Shown: one piece after another, positions 47,189 to 58,323 of the stretch
How the letters are laid out: each line of letters starts with the position of its first letter
Numbering within the stretch: the stretch's first letter is position 1
Origin: Hippophae tibetana
Taxonomy: Eukaryota > Streptophyta > Magnoliopsida > Rosales > Elaeagnaceae
NCBI GenBank assembly: GCA_037013495.1
Contig: CM072809.1
Location: 10,552,501-10,616,500, forward strand
DNA length: 64,000 bases
Reading direction: 5' to 3'
The notes under the pieces: generated by a model
Database searches by the model: none
Told to the model about the DNA's origin: nothing
The model's input: the letters and a program-made list of their open reading frames with translations, nothing else
Translations under genes and position numbers: made by a program

Positions 47189-49737
47189 TCACTCCTCTTC
47201 TTCTAGATGTCCATATAGTTCTTTCCAGTGGGCTGATGCTTCCCCTTTTGTCCGAAATGTCCAGATGTGAGGTTTGGTTTTCTCCCGAGTCTCCAGAATT
47301 TCCTGCATTCAAAGATTACACCTTGTTAATTCCTTTTAGAAACAAACATAAATAGGATGCAACTATCAGATTATAAATTGGACAAGAATCAGAGTTTTGA
47401 CAAATGGATTCTAAATATGTAGAATCCAGAAACAATTAGGAAATCTGATGGTGCATAGTTGAAATTCCATCAACTTGTCCCACATCATCCTGAAGTGACT
47501 GAGTGAACAAAGAAAGACAAAATTCATGCTATTGCTGGAAAAGCCACAAAGGACATGGACATTGATGTTTAAGAATTTGAAACAACGGAGAATACCAATG
47601 GCATGCTTCCCAAAATGTCTATACATTTGGTTCCAAGGTTGAGGAATGGATCTTCTGTTTAAAATGAAACTTTTGGCGTGCACACCATTGAGAATAAACA
47701 TGAAGTTCATAACAAAAATTAATCTGAGAGAAAAGATGCACATGACACATGATAATGTGAAAAGGGCATTTGCTGAAGTTAGTTAAGAGGACATGATTTG
47801 GCTTCCTACAAGTCTTGAATAGCCCCTTGTATCGAAGAAATCAAGAGTTATTAAGGATCATTGTTATAAAAGACTATTTTAAGGCTTACTTGGAGATGAG
47901 GCATAAAAGAAAAAGTTCTGAGGCTATAGCCTCATGTGGTAAATCAAAGCTTATGTCCTTTTGGTCTAAGGCACACGCCTAAACACTTCTATGCCTCAAA
48001 GTGATTGAAGCTATAGCTTCATACGATTTATTTTAGGCTTGTCTATAAAATCCTAATCCAATTTCTTTAAAATTAAAAAAAGTAGGGTCATACGAAAAAA
48101 AAACATCATAATTTATAAAAACAAACATGATCAAGATTGTTTCCTTTACATACTTCGACCTTTCTCCACCACTCACCCTTCCCTTTCAATTGCTTTTAAT
48201 ACCACCAAATTTCATCAATTACTAAGTTGCAGCCTTGCAACCAACATTTCCCCCTATTTGATAATTTATATTTCTTCTTTTTCTTGAGTTTGTAACTCCA
48301 TCCTCTTTGCACATGTTGCCCAAACAATTTTATTCTTCAATTTTGTGCTCTACTTTAACTATAGTTGATAATAGTTGATGCCTCTGATAGCTCTATTAAC
48401 ATTTGAGTGATAGAGCTACATATAATAATTACTGTGTTTTTTATAATTATTTTCATGCTTATTTATTCATTAGATCAATAATTACTTTTATTCATTTTTT
48501 TTAAGTTTTTAAAGAAATAATTTGAGGCTCACGTCTTGGACCGCCTCGAAGCTTACACCTCAGTATTTAAAATAACCTTGTATAACATAGTTCACGATGT
48601 TGCATATGAGTTTCTGCCCACCCTAGGACAACTAAACTACCATAAAGATGAAGTTAAAAAAAAATTGCCAGAAAAAGAAACCAGTTCTAAAGGAGATCAA
48701 TTTGGTAACAAACCTGCATTTCAGAAGGCCGTTTTGTTTTCAAACTTAAACAATCATAAAGCAAACTCCATTTCTCAGAACAGTTATCAAGCACCCCAAT
48801 CCTATAATATTGCTGCATTTGATGGACTGGAGCTGTAAGAACATAACTTTCCATGAGATTTGATCATACATAGCTAAACAAAATATCGGGAGAAACATGT
48901 AATAACTAGAAATATAAATGAATTTATATCTGAAAAGCATAATAACCTATCAAAAAAAGATAAAATATTCATAAATAATTAATCTTGAAATTAGGCTGCT
49001 GGGTTGATCTCAAGAAACTTGCAAGAAACTTTACATTGATCTACAACATAAAATCATCAAATGCAACAACCACTTTGGATATAACTTATTTTACAAAACC
49101 GGCTTGTAAGGAGATGGTGTTCAAATGATTATTAACACACACTTATCCATACTTAAGTAATGTGAGACAATAGTGTCATTACATTCCACTGCTTTTTCAA
49201 AACCTACATCTATGGCGGCCCATATGGGCTAGGTGGCTGTAGCAGCCCTCCCTACACTTTGAGTGACTTTGCAGATCCGTTGGTAACAACTCTCCTTAGT
49301 GTCTCTCTGTTTGCGATGAGAACTATCCCGAAGAATACATGCTCTAATACCAATTGTAACAACCATCTTGGGTAGAATTCACCCTACAAAACAGACTGAC
49401 TTGTAAAGAAAGGGTCCCCAAGTGGTTATTAACACACAACTCATCCATACTTGAATAATTTGAGACTCAATTGTATCCTTACATCAACTTAGAACAACTC
49501 GACATGAAGAGTTTCAAGAATACCCTATATGAACTATAATGGGTTCATCCATTACATAAGTTTAGAAAAACACGCAAATGAACAATCAAATAATTAATTA
49601 TTAAATGCAAGAAAAAAAGCAGAAGAGGTGCGTGCGAAAAGCATACAATAGCAAAACCAGAGAGCATCAAAGCAGGTAGAGCAGGAAAGTCGCGGTTTTT
49701 CACCCAAAACCGAATCCCCATCCTTTTCTGAGGCCAT
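47189..49737 (-). CDS. Small twin-CX9C protein, DUF3128 / C22orf39 (UPF0545) family, three exons
   Basis: Exons on the minus strand are 49737-49647 (MASEKDGDSV...WFCY), 48832-48714 (PVHQMQQYYRIGVLDNCSEK...) and 47302-47189 (EILETREKTKPHIWTFRTKG...GHLEEEE, stop). Junctions are GT-AG and phases agree, giving 107 aa, typical for the family. Two CX9C motifs are visible: Cys19-Cys29 and Cys48-Cys58, with a further Cys22. Twin-CX9C proteins usually form disulfide-bonded helical hairpins and many act at mitochondria; this family includes animal C22orf39 and related plant proteins, and its plant role is not established. Intron 1 (48833-49646) holds a TRIM; intron 2 (47303-48713) holds an old DNA-transposon-like repeat. 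Confidence 0.9.
47860..48595. mobile_element. Old non-autonomous DNA-transposon-like repeat in intron 2 of the DUF3128 gene
   Basis: The block carries many partly inverted units on the theme GAGGC/GCCTC (AGGCTTACTTGGAGATGAGGC near 47880, GAGGCTATAGCCTCATG near 47920, TTGAGGCTCACGTCTTGG near 48522, GCCTCGAAGC near 48542). The ends ACTATTTTAAGGC and TTTAAAATAACC are roughly inverted. Similar GAGGC-rich repeats are common in plant genomes. There is no transposase and no clear target duplication. Confidence 0.45.
49062..49483 (-). mobile_element. TRIM (terminal-repeat retrotransposon in miniature) in intron 1 of the DUF3128 gene
   Basis: Two terminal direct repeats, 49062-49183 (122 bases) and 49355-49483 (129 bases), both TG...CA, share ATTAACACACA, ATCCATACTT and TGTGAGAC-like phrases. 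A 171-base interior has a tRNA-Met-like primer site on the minus strand (TGGTATTAGAGC, one change from the usual sequence) two bases from the right LTR, and a purine stretch at the left LTR. Flanking 5-mers TCAAA and TCAAC fit a target duplication with one change. No coding capacity, as usual for TRIMs. Confidence 0.85.
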
Positions 49738-49929
49738 CAGACCTCGACTCGTCTTTCTTGGATCAAAATATGAGACTTCTGTAACATGACGTGGTTTTGA
49801 GATTAGAAAGATGCTAAGAATAAGAATTTAATCATACTTAATTTGAGGGGCTATATAAAAATGATTCAAGGAAAAATTATACATTATTCCATGATTAAGT
49901 GATATGGTATTTTATATTAATTTTATTAA

Positions 49930-50790
49930 TAGTTATTTTATAAAATTAATAAACTATTGTGTTTTTCAATAAAATTATTACAATTATCTTCTATTTCATT
50001 AATCTAAAACGCCACAATATTACTGATCTACAATTAATATATAACTTCTCATGATTCAAGCATTTGACGAGCTAGGGTTTTTCTTTAAAATTAAGACTGC
50101 TTATTTAATAGGGTCAGATGACACACATATTTTTTAGATTATGTTATTTGTATTATTTAGTCCCTTGTATTAAAAATAGTGTCGTTTTATTTGTTAGCTA
50201 TAAAAATTGAGTTAATTAAGGATAATTATATTATTTTAATGATTTTTGTTATTAAAATATTATTATTTTTTGTAAAGTTAAAACTTAACTTAATTAAAAT
50301 ACGAGTCTTTAACAAAAATACAAGTGAGATTTAATATGAAATTGTTTACGAAAAATATCAAAAATAATAACATTCAAACAGTAAGTTATTTAAATATATT
50401 TTAATTTGTAATAAAAGTTAGCAAATTAATAAAACATTAAAATAAAATAGCTACCAAATGTTAAAATGATTTTTTTGCGAATTTTGTTTTCATATTAATT
50501 GATATTTCATTATTAAATATTCACATTTTATTCGTATTAAAACACTTGACAGATAACAGGAAAATTTAAAAAAATCATTAACATAATATAATGTCTTTAA
50601 TTGACCTATTTTCCGTAATTAAAAGCCTAAATGATATCATTTATAATCTAAGTGACTAAACAACAAAAACGACCTGATCTAATAAACTTATGTGACATTT
50701 TTCTAAATTTAATAATTACATTTTGATCCTTTTGGTTGAATTTTAAGTATCAAGGTCCCAAAATTATTGTTTTGTTATTTTCAAAGTTTC
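49930..50790. repeat. Diverged copy of the NIP7 downstream flank (block X1)
   Basis: This block aligns with 52735-53510 (X2): shared phrases include ATTTTATAAAATTAATAAAC at the start, ATTTGACG followed by a G-rich bit, and CCAAAATTA near the end. Identity is perhaps 75-80 percent by eye. X1 directly abuts block Y1 (50783-52677). Confidence 0.75.
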
Positions 50791-52677
50791 CCACGAACAA
50801 AAATATTCTTGATCTCATATGAATAACTAAAATTAGCTTTTCTTTTAAGAATATAGCATTATTTTCATATAAAGGAGATCTAAAGCAGCCAGATGACTGA
50901 AACCTACACATATCTTTTTATTTTAGGTTGATTGTTCATCCCGGTATCTTCACATATTCAATAACAAAATGCATGATGCTTACACAGTTAGATAGTGCAC
51001 TTAATTTTGCATCCTAACAAGTTGAATCATCAATGTGGACTTCCTTTTGTCAAAGGAAGTTGGTCTGGTGACCACCAATTCATTAAAAATCAACATTAAA
51101 TTTATGGAACTAACCATGGTACAAAGTGTAAACTTCAGAAAATCAAATGGCAAAATTGAACATAAATTAAATAGTACTACATGGTCGAATGGCTCTATCT
51201 TCAAAAAAGCAAAAAAATAAAAAAAATCGGGGGCACAGAACAAATGATAGTATCAGAAGCACTTGCAGTTTCAGTTATAAATCTACTTTAGTACAGAGAT
51301 AATTAATACTATAGCATTCCTTTTACAGCAATAGGTGACTATCTTTCAGGTTGTAAAGTCGTAAGATTCTCGGAAACCAATCTATTTTTCTGATGTGAAC
51401 AAGTCTTGAACTCAACTAATTAGCTAAGAAATTCAAAAAGAATGATATCTACAAAACATAACAGTTACAGATATCAACATAAGAAATTGAAAAGGAAATA
51501 TATATTATACTAAAACCACATCAAACACTTAATCGTTTACGCGTCTCCACAAACAACTTGTGAAGAAGCTAAGAGTAAGTAGGCCAAAAAAATAAATAAA
51601 AAAAGAGTCCCTTGATTATTTAGTATTAAATATCATTAAATTTTAATTAACATTAGATTTTATAAATGATAAGCATATAACTTATTCTGATGGATAAATA
51701 CTATATACAGTACCAATCCTACTATGATGATGAAAATATTATAATACCCCTACTTTTGGATAAATGACAACTATGGCATCGAAAGTTGTGAAAGGCTATT
51801 TCCAAGCTCGCATCAAGGCTAGGAACCAAAAAAAGAGTACCAAGACTATTATCTGATGAAATATTTGAGAGGCTTAAGCTTTCTATGCCTTGAACAACTT
51901 GGTTCTTTTTTTTCCAACTTTAAGTTTGTTAGGTCTTTGAAACTTGTTGTAATTTGAACCGAAAATGTTTTGCTGGCTTCAGGAGTACCGTACAGAAACT
52001 TAGGTGCATACATGGAAAATAACTAGACCTTGCTTGGTGCCATAATTCATTTAATTTACTAGTTGATACGAGTAAGATATTATGATTTGACTTTTATTCT
52101 AAACAACTTGGACGTAACTGGAGATTTACGGCATGAATCAATCACCTATATGGTGCATAGTGAGTGCTCTACCCTTAGAGCTACACCCCATATTGTGGAT
52201 GTTTAACATTGATTGTTTTACTGCTATTTCCATGCTTATTGGATTCATAATTGTTATTATCTATAGTTACTAAAAGCCAACCAAGCAGAATATCATAAAC
52301 GATTCAAGCCGATGACCCAAATGTAACCCTAATCTAAATTAAACGATAGATATCTGCTTAGATTCGTAAGAATCATGAAACATAACTCCATAGCACGTAG
52401 AAGAAATCATTTCAAAGAACTAGTTAATAATCAAAATATGAAAATCACAACCAAAGTCTGAGAGAGGTATCTTACATGTACGGAAGAGGTAGATTGACTG
52501 AAGGAAAGCGGCTAAAGGCAAGGGAATTGAATAGTGGAATGTTGAAACTATAGGTTTGGTGAACGGCGGCTACGGAGCTTAGATAACTTTGGTGTGAGTT
52601 AGTGAGAGAACGATTAGGGTGAGAATCAATTGGCTAATGACCTTGTTATTGGGTTCGATGCTTCGTGTTGCTGATTT
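50783..52677 (-). pseudogene. Coding-less duplicate of the NIP7 5' region (5'UTR exon plus intron; block Y1)
   Basis: This 1.9-kb block matches 56441-58323, which holds the NIP7 5'UTR exon and most of its first intron. The 5'UTR donor (ACAT|GTAAG, minus strand, near 52484) is preserved, but NIP7 coding sequence does not follow: homology stops near 50790, just where the intron would meet the coding exon, and continues into block X1. From about 51430 to 52640 the copies look identical apart from a few bases; 50796-51430 shows many more differences and small gaps. A transcript could start here but would not encode NIP7. Confidence 0.85.
52152..52190 (-). other. tRNA-Ala-like 5' half relic in block Y1
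   Basis: The minus strand reads GGGGTGTAGCTCTAAGGG then TAGAGCACTCACTATGCACC, close to the 5' half of plant tRNA-Ala with D arm and start of the anticodon arm. No matching T arm follows, so it is a decayed tRNA or tRNA-derived repeat. The same relic is in block Y2 at 57801-57839. Confidence 0.55.
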
Positions 52678-52734
52678 TTTTTTTTTAAAATAATTCTAAA
52701 ATACTGAAAAGTAAGTAACGACCGTACACACACG

Positions 52735-53510
52735 CGTATTATTTTATAAAATTAATAAACTATTTTATTTTTTAATAAAATTATTGTAATTATTTTTTAT
52801 TTCCTTACTTTAAACAACGTATTATTAATGATATAAAATTAATATATAAGTTCTCCTTATTCAAACATTTGACGGGGTTGGGTTTGTATTTCAATTAAGA
52901 TTTCGTTCAGATAACATACAAATCTTTTAGATTATTTTTATTGTTTAATCAATTAGTTTTAAAATTTGAGTTAATTATGAACAATTATATTAATTTAATA
53001 ATTTTTTTTATTAAAATACTATTATTATTTATAAAATAATTAAAATGCAAATATTTAGTAAAAATAAAATGAAACTTAATATGAAATTGTTTAAAAAATA
53101 ACAACAATAACAACATTTAAACATAAAGTTATTTAAATATATATTTTAATTTTTAATAAAGATTAAAAAATTAATAAAATATTAAAATAGAACCAAATTT
53201 TATTTTCATATTAATTAAAATTTTATTATCGTTAAATATTCATATTTTAATCATATTTAAATATTTGATAGATAAAAAAAATCATTAAAATAATATAACT
53301 TATCAAAATTAATCTTTTTTTTTGTTATTAAGTGAATAAATAACATAGTTTTTAATTTAAGTCATTAAACAACACAAATAACTTAATCTAAAGAACTCAT
53401 GTTATATTTTTCTCAATTTTATTACATTTTGATCTCTTTTTAAAACATTTAAGTACCAAAGTTCCAAAATTAGTGTTTTGTTACTCCCACGGTCTTCGAA
53501 CAAAAAAAAT
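52735..53510. repeat. NIP7 downstream-flank block X2
   Basis: Diverged direct repeat partner of 49930-50790. It lies immediately beyond block Y1 and, on the minus strand, downstream of the NIP7 gene, as expected if the ancestral unit was NIP7 plus its 3' flank duplicated in tandem. Confidence 0.75.
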
Positions 53511-53839
53511 TGTTAATATTCCTTATAATTTATTAACTATAGCTATTAGTTTCTAATATATACATAACACTAACTAAACAAGGAGTGTCTATTACACTAA
53601 AAGATATAAACCAACTAAAAATTAGTGTTTGGATTTTACTGATCAATTATTTGGTCTATTCATTATATAATACTAATCAATGCAGATTAATAATTTGATT
53701 GTAATTCCTGAAACTTATCATTCTATCAGTATTTAAGACATAGCCCTTGTCTATGTGAGATGTGAGGAGTAAGGTTAAAGAAGTCTCGATCAAAAATGAA
53801 ACATCAATTCTGTTTATAAATTTTGGACAATATTTCGGC

Positions 53840-54770
53840 ATTGGGAATCTGCAAATGTATGCACCAGATACGTAAAGACATTGCCATAGTGATCTCTTGC
53901 AGCAACTACAGTTGCCACCTTCCTTCTTTCAAAACTAGCATCAAAGTTGAACTTCATTACACCTTCAGGTGGCTTGTACTACTAATATTTTTCACATTTA
54001 TGACTTGAGAATTAGCATTTGAATAAGAGTGTATAGCTGGTGAATTTTCTCTTCTAAACTCCTCAAAGGCAGTTCTCAGATACTCAATACAATTACTAAA
54101 ATTCGAGTTCACCTCTTTGAATACCTTCTCATTCCTCAATCTCCATATGGCAATCCAAGTTGAAGTAATAGCATGAGTAAATCATTTTTGTTCATACCTT
54201 GAGGAATTAGTGAATCACGAGGTTGAAGACAATTCCATAGAATGATTGAATATCTACATTCTTATAATTGTCCAGTTTTATACCACCAACCATACAAATG
54301 CATCCATAAAGCCTGAAAGAGTTTATATCTAATAAAAAGATGTTTCACTGTCTCACTTTCTAAATTACCCAGTGGGCATCAGTCCAATATATGTTGATTA
54401 AACTTGTTGAGGTTATAACGTACAGCCAAAGAATTTGACCCCAATTTTCACAAAAAAACACTTTATGGAGTTCATGAAATTTAGATGCCCAAATCAGTGT
54501 CCAGAGTCTTGGTTGGCCAATATCAATTTGGTCCATAACTATAGACCTCTATGCTGAGCTTACGGAGAATAAATCTGTTTTATTATGAGTCTAAATTAGT
54601 TTATTTATTTGGACTTCCAAGTTTGCTCACCATACCATTTGTAGGTAGCATCACATAAGCTACCTATAAGAGTCCAATTCCATCCATATTCATTACAAAG
54701 GAAGTTGGGTGTTCTAGCGGGTCTTACATTGAAAAAATATAAAGATAAAATTGGATATAATTAGGATGGT
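53840..54770 (-). mobile_element. LINE (non-LTR retrotransposon) 3' fragment
   Basis: On the minus strand the order is a stretch with YGWNWTLIGSLCDATYKWYGEQTWKSK-like character in short pieces, a decayed zinc-knuckle reverse-transcriptase tail (CPLGNLESETVKHLF), the signature WRLRNEKVFKEV and an RNase H-like segment (KFNFDASF, then VAARDHYGNVF), the order seen at the 3' end of plant LINEs. Several stops and frame changes break it, and the polymerase core is missing. It lies about 1 kb downstream of NIP7, inside what I take to be the duplicated NIP7 unit. Confidence 0.75.
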
Positions 54771-55811
54771 ATTTCTCCTATTAACATACCTTTTAAGTTG
54801 TAACACCAGGTTTAACAAATAGTATTAGAACAAAGACTAATTTGCATCACATGGACGCAAAGGTGGATCTCAATGTAAAAGTAGACTCATGTATGCTGTG
54901 CATATGGTCCAAGTCAGAACAAATAGTGACCTCCTGTTGGATCGCAACGAAAACTTTGCTATATTCTAAAATCATTACTATCGAGATATGATTAAATTAA
55001 CATAAGTTCTTTGACCCATCCTTTCTTATCATGTTAGTACACTTGATAGAATTTAAATGACCGATTAAGGAAGATACTACTAAATAACTTATCTTTGATA
55101 TAGGCCTTGATTCAAGTTTAAGAGGATAATGAGATTGATAAATGTGTGAACAAGCTCTATCTTAAAAAAATATAAAAAATAAATTTGAGATATAATTACC
55201 ATTAACTACTCACCTCAAATTTGAGATATAATTACCATTAACTACTCACCTCTTAACAAGGTCAACTTTTTGGGGTTTGGAAACCATGCCCAAAAAAACA
55301 TCACTAACTTGCAGACTATGTTATACCTTGCATGCCATCGTTAATCACAGGTTTGAAATTAATCCCAGTTCCAAATTTGCTGTATTTCGCAATGTAACTT
55401 TTGTCCAGAGTCAGTGTATGTAAGTTGAGGTCGTGGTTCATCGGACTCTGTTTTCAGTTCTATTTGAAAATTGGAGATTTTGTCAGCAATCTTCTACTAA
55501 ATTTTAATACATTTAGTAAAAACATTGACATTTCTTTCAAGAATGTTGTATTAAAAAAACAAATCAATAAACATATTCATCAAAATTCCATTGCTAGTAA
55601 AAACAATTTGATCCATATTTGATGGTCACTTCATAAGCACTAGGGATGCATGGTCAATCATTTTGATGAAGAGTAATTTGAACCGCAAATACATCAAGCT
55701 TTTATCACCGAGTTAATCCCAATCCTCACATTACTCCCAGACACCCGACACATTTACTATAGTTCTCCTGAAAAACTATAAAAACATAAACAAATTTCAA
55801 TTACCAAAAAT
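54771..55811. other. NIP7 3' flank, no further gene
   Basis: The sequence is moderately complex but has no recognised coding region. A short direct repeat, AAATTTGAGATATAATTACC, occurs at about 55180 and 55216. The NIP7 3'UTR must lie at the right end. Confidence 0.5.
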
Positions 55812-56375
55812 TTAAAGCTCATCTTCCATCCTCAAATACTCCCCAATGTCTGCTTGGTGCAGTACAACAATGCCATTGGGGTCCAACTTCCTGCAATCCT
55901 GAGTAGACTTTGCTGCAATGCCGAATCCCAGTGGCACATCAGACATTGAAAACACGACGACTCCATCACCCGGCAAAATATTCTCAGTTATCCTCCCCAA
56001 CCCACCTTTTAAAACATGGTTCCCATACAAATATGACATCTCAGATGTGGGTTTTAGCCAGATCTTGTGTTTGGCATTGGCAGCCATGAGACTCAAACAC
56101 TGGACTGTAAGGTGAAAACTGCCACCATGAGTAAACCTGCCAATACAGGTTCCAAGAGAGACAAGGTTCTTGCGAGCTACGTTAGTGGCCCTCTTGACAA
56201 GCGAGTCACTCACATAGTAGACCTTATTCTTGTTGAGGCGAAAGCAGTAGCGACCAGGGTTAGAATCAGGGCCTTCATGAGAGGGATTTTCAACAATGTT
56301 CTTGAGATTGTTTCCCACGAATTTGAAGAGCTTTTCAAACACTGCTGTGGTTTCAGTTTCATCTAAAGGTCTCAT
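55812..56375 (-). CDS. NIP7: NIP7, 60S ribosomal subunit biogenesis factor
   Basis: A single coding exon of 187 aa from ATG at 56375-56373. NIP7 acts in the nucleolus in pre-rRNA processing and 60S assembly. The N-terminal domain starts MRPLDETETTAVFEKLF; YCFRLNKNKVYYVSD and NLVSLGTCIGRFTHGG follow, and the C-terminal PUA RNA-binding domain holds WLKPTSEMSYLYGNHVLKG, GFGIAAKSTQDCRK and VLHQADIGEYLR. Length matches the family (about 180 aa) with a short insertion near residues 30-42. An upstream in-frame extension to 56399 exists, but CCAG|A just before this ATG is a good splice acceptor and MRPL is the family start. The first intron (56377-58124) lies in the 5'UTR; its upstream exon ends ACAT|GTAAG at 58125. 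Confidence 0.95.
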   Translation of the reverse strand: MRPLDETETTAVFEKLFKFVGNNLKNIVENPSHEGPDSNPGRYCFRLNKNKVYYVSDSLVKRATNVARKNLVSLGTCIGRFTHGGSFHLTVQCLSLMAANAKHKIWLKPTSEMSYLYGNHVLKGGLGRITENILPGDGVVVFSMSDVPLGFGIAAKSTQDCRKLDPNGIVVLHQADIGEYLRMEDEL

Positions 56376-56440
56376 TCTGGCAATATCACACTGTTTCACA
56401 TCAAGTGAAGAAGATTATAACATGAATAGCATTGAATATC

Positions 56441-58323
56441 ACAGTTTCCTACTAACAAAAATATTCTTGATTTCATAGGAATAACTAAAATTAGCTTTTC
56501 TTTTAAGAATATAGCATTATTTTCATTATATGAACGAGATCTTAAGCTGCCAGATGACTGAGGCCTACACACATTTTTATTTCAGGTTGATTGTATTGTT
56601 CATCATGCTATCTTCACATATTCAATAACAAAATGCATGATACTTACACAGTTAGACAGTGCACTTAATTTTGCTTCCTAACAAGTTGAATCATCAATGT
56701 GGACTTCCTTTTGTCGAAGGAAGTTGGCCACGAATTCATGAAAATCAACACTAAACTTATGGAACTAACCAGTAAATAGTGTAAAATTTCAGAAAATCAA
56801 ATAGAAAAAATGAACAAAAATTAAATAGTACTACATGGTCGAATGGTTCTATCTTAAAAAAACAAAAAAAAAATTGGGGGCACATAGAACAAATGCGAGT
56901 ATCAGAAGCACTTGCAGTTTCAGTAAAAAATCTACTTTAGAACTGAGATAATTAATACTATAGCATCCCTTTCACAGCAGTAGGTCACACCATCTTTCAG
57001 GTTGAAAATCATAAGATTCTCGGAAACCAATCTATTTTTCTGATGTGAATAACTCTTGAACTCAACTAATTAGCTAAGAAATTCAAAAACAATGATATCT
57101 ACAAAACATAACAGTTACCGATATCAACATAAGAAATTGAAAAGGAAATATATATTATACTAAAACCACATCAAACACTTAATCGTTTACGCATCTCCAC
57201 AAACAACTTGTGAAGCAGCTAAGAGTAAGTAGGCCAAAAAAATAAATAAAAAAGAGTCCCTTGATTATTTAGTATTAAATATCATTAAATTTTAATTAAC
57301 ATTAGATTTTATAAATGATAAGCATATAACTTATTCTGATGGATAAATACTATATACAGTACCAATCCTACTATGATGATGAAAATATTATAATACCCCT
57401 ACTTTTGGATAAATGACAACTATGGCATCGAAAGTTGTGAAAGGCTATTTCCAAGCTCGCATCAAGGCTAGGAACCAAAAAAAGAGTACCAAGACTATTA
57501 TCTGATGAAATATTTGAGAGGCTTAAGCTTTCTATGCCTTGAACAACTTGGTTCTTTTTTTTCCAACTTTAAGTTTGTTAGGTCTTTGAAACTTGTTGTA
57601 ATTTGAACCGAAAATGTTTTGCTGGCTTCAGGAGTACCGTACAGAAACTTAGGTGCATACATGGAAAATAACTAGACCTTGCTTGGTGCCATAATTCATT
57701 TAATTTACTAGTTGATACGAGTAAGATATTATGATTTGACTTTTATTCTAAACAACTTGGACGTAACTGGAGATTTACGGCATGAATCAATCACCTATAT
57801 GGTGCATAGTGAGTGCTCTACCCTTAGAGCTACACCCCATATTGTGGATGTTTAACATTGATTGTTTTACTGCTATTTCCATGCTTATTGGATTCATAAT
57901 TGTTATTATCTATAGTTACTAAAAGCCAACCAAGCAGAATATCATAAACGATTCAAGCCGATGACCCAAATGTAACCCTAATCTAAATTAAACGATAGAT
58001 ATCTGCTTAGATTCGTAAGAATCATGAAACATAACTCCATAGCACGTAGAAGAAATCATTTCAAAGAACTAGTTAATAATCAAAATATGAAAATCACAAC
58101 CAAAGTCTGAGAGAGGTATCTTACATGTACGGAAGAGGTAGATTGACTGAAGGAAAGCGGCTAAAGGCAAGGGAATTGAATAGTGGAATGTTGAAACTAT
58201 AGGTTTGGTGAACGGCGGCTACGGAGCTTAGATAACTTTGGTGTGAGTTAGTGAGAGAACGATTAGGGTGAGAATCAATTGGTTATTGGCCTTGTTATCG
58301 GGTTCGATGCTTCGTGCTGATTT
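56441..58323 (-). promoter_or_regulatory. NIP7 5'UTR exon, first intron and proximal promoter (block Y2)
   Basis: The minus strand carries, from 58323 downward, an upstream region with CACCCTAATCG (telo-box-like, usual for ribosome-biogenesis genes), a leader ending at 58125 and a 1748-base 5'UTR intron (58124-56377). The block is duplicated at 50783-52677. The tRNA-Ala-like relic at 57801-57839 sits inside the intron. The transcription start is not fixed; around 58200-58300 is likely. Confidence 0.6.

Noticed and set aside
49930-53510. X1-Y1-X2 read as an LTR element with X as LTRs that captured NIP7 sequence
   Set aside because: X lacks TG...CA ends, no primer site or purine tract was seen, and X fits better as the NIP7 downstream flank in a tandem duplication.
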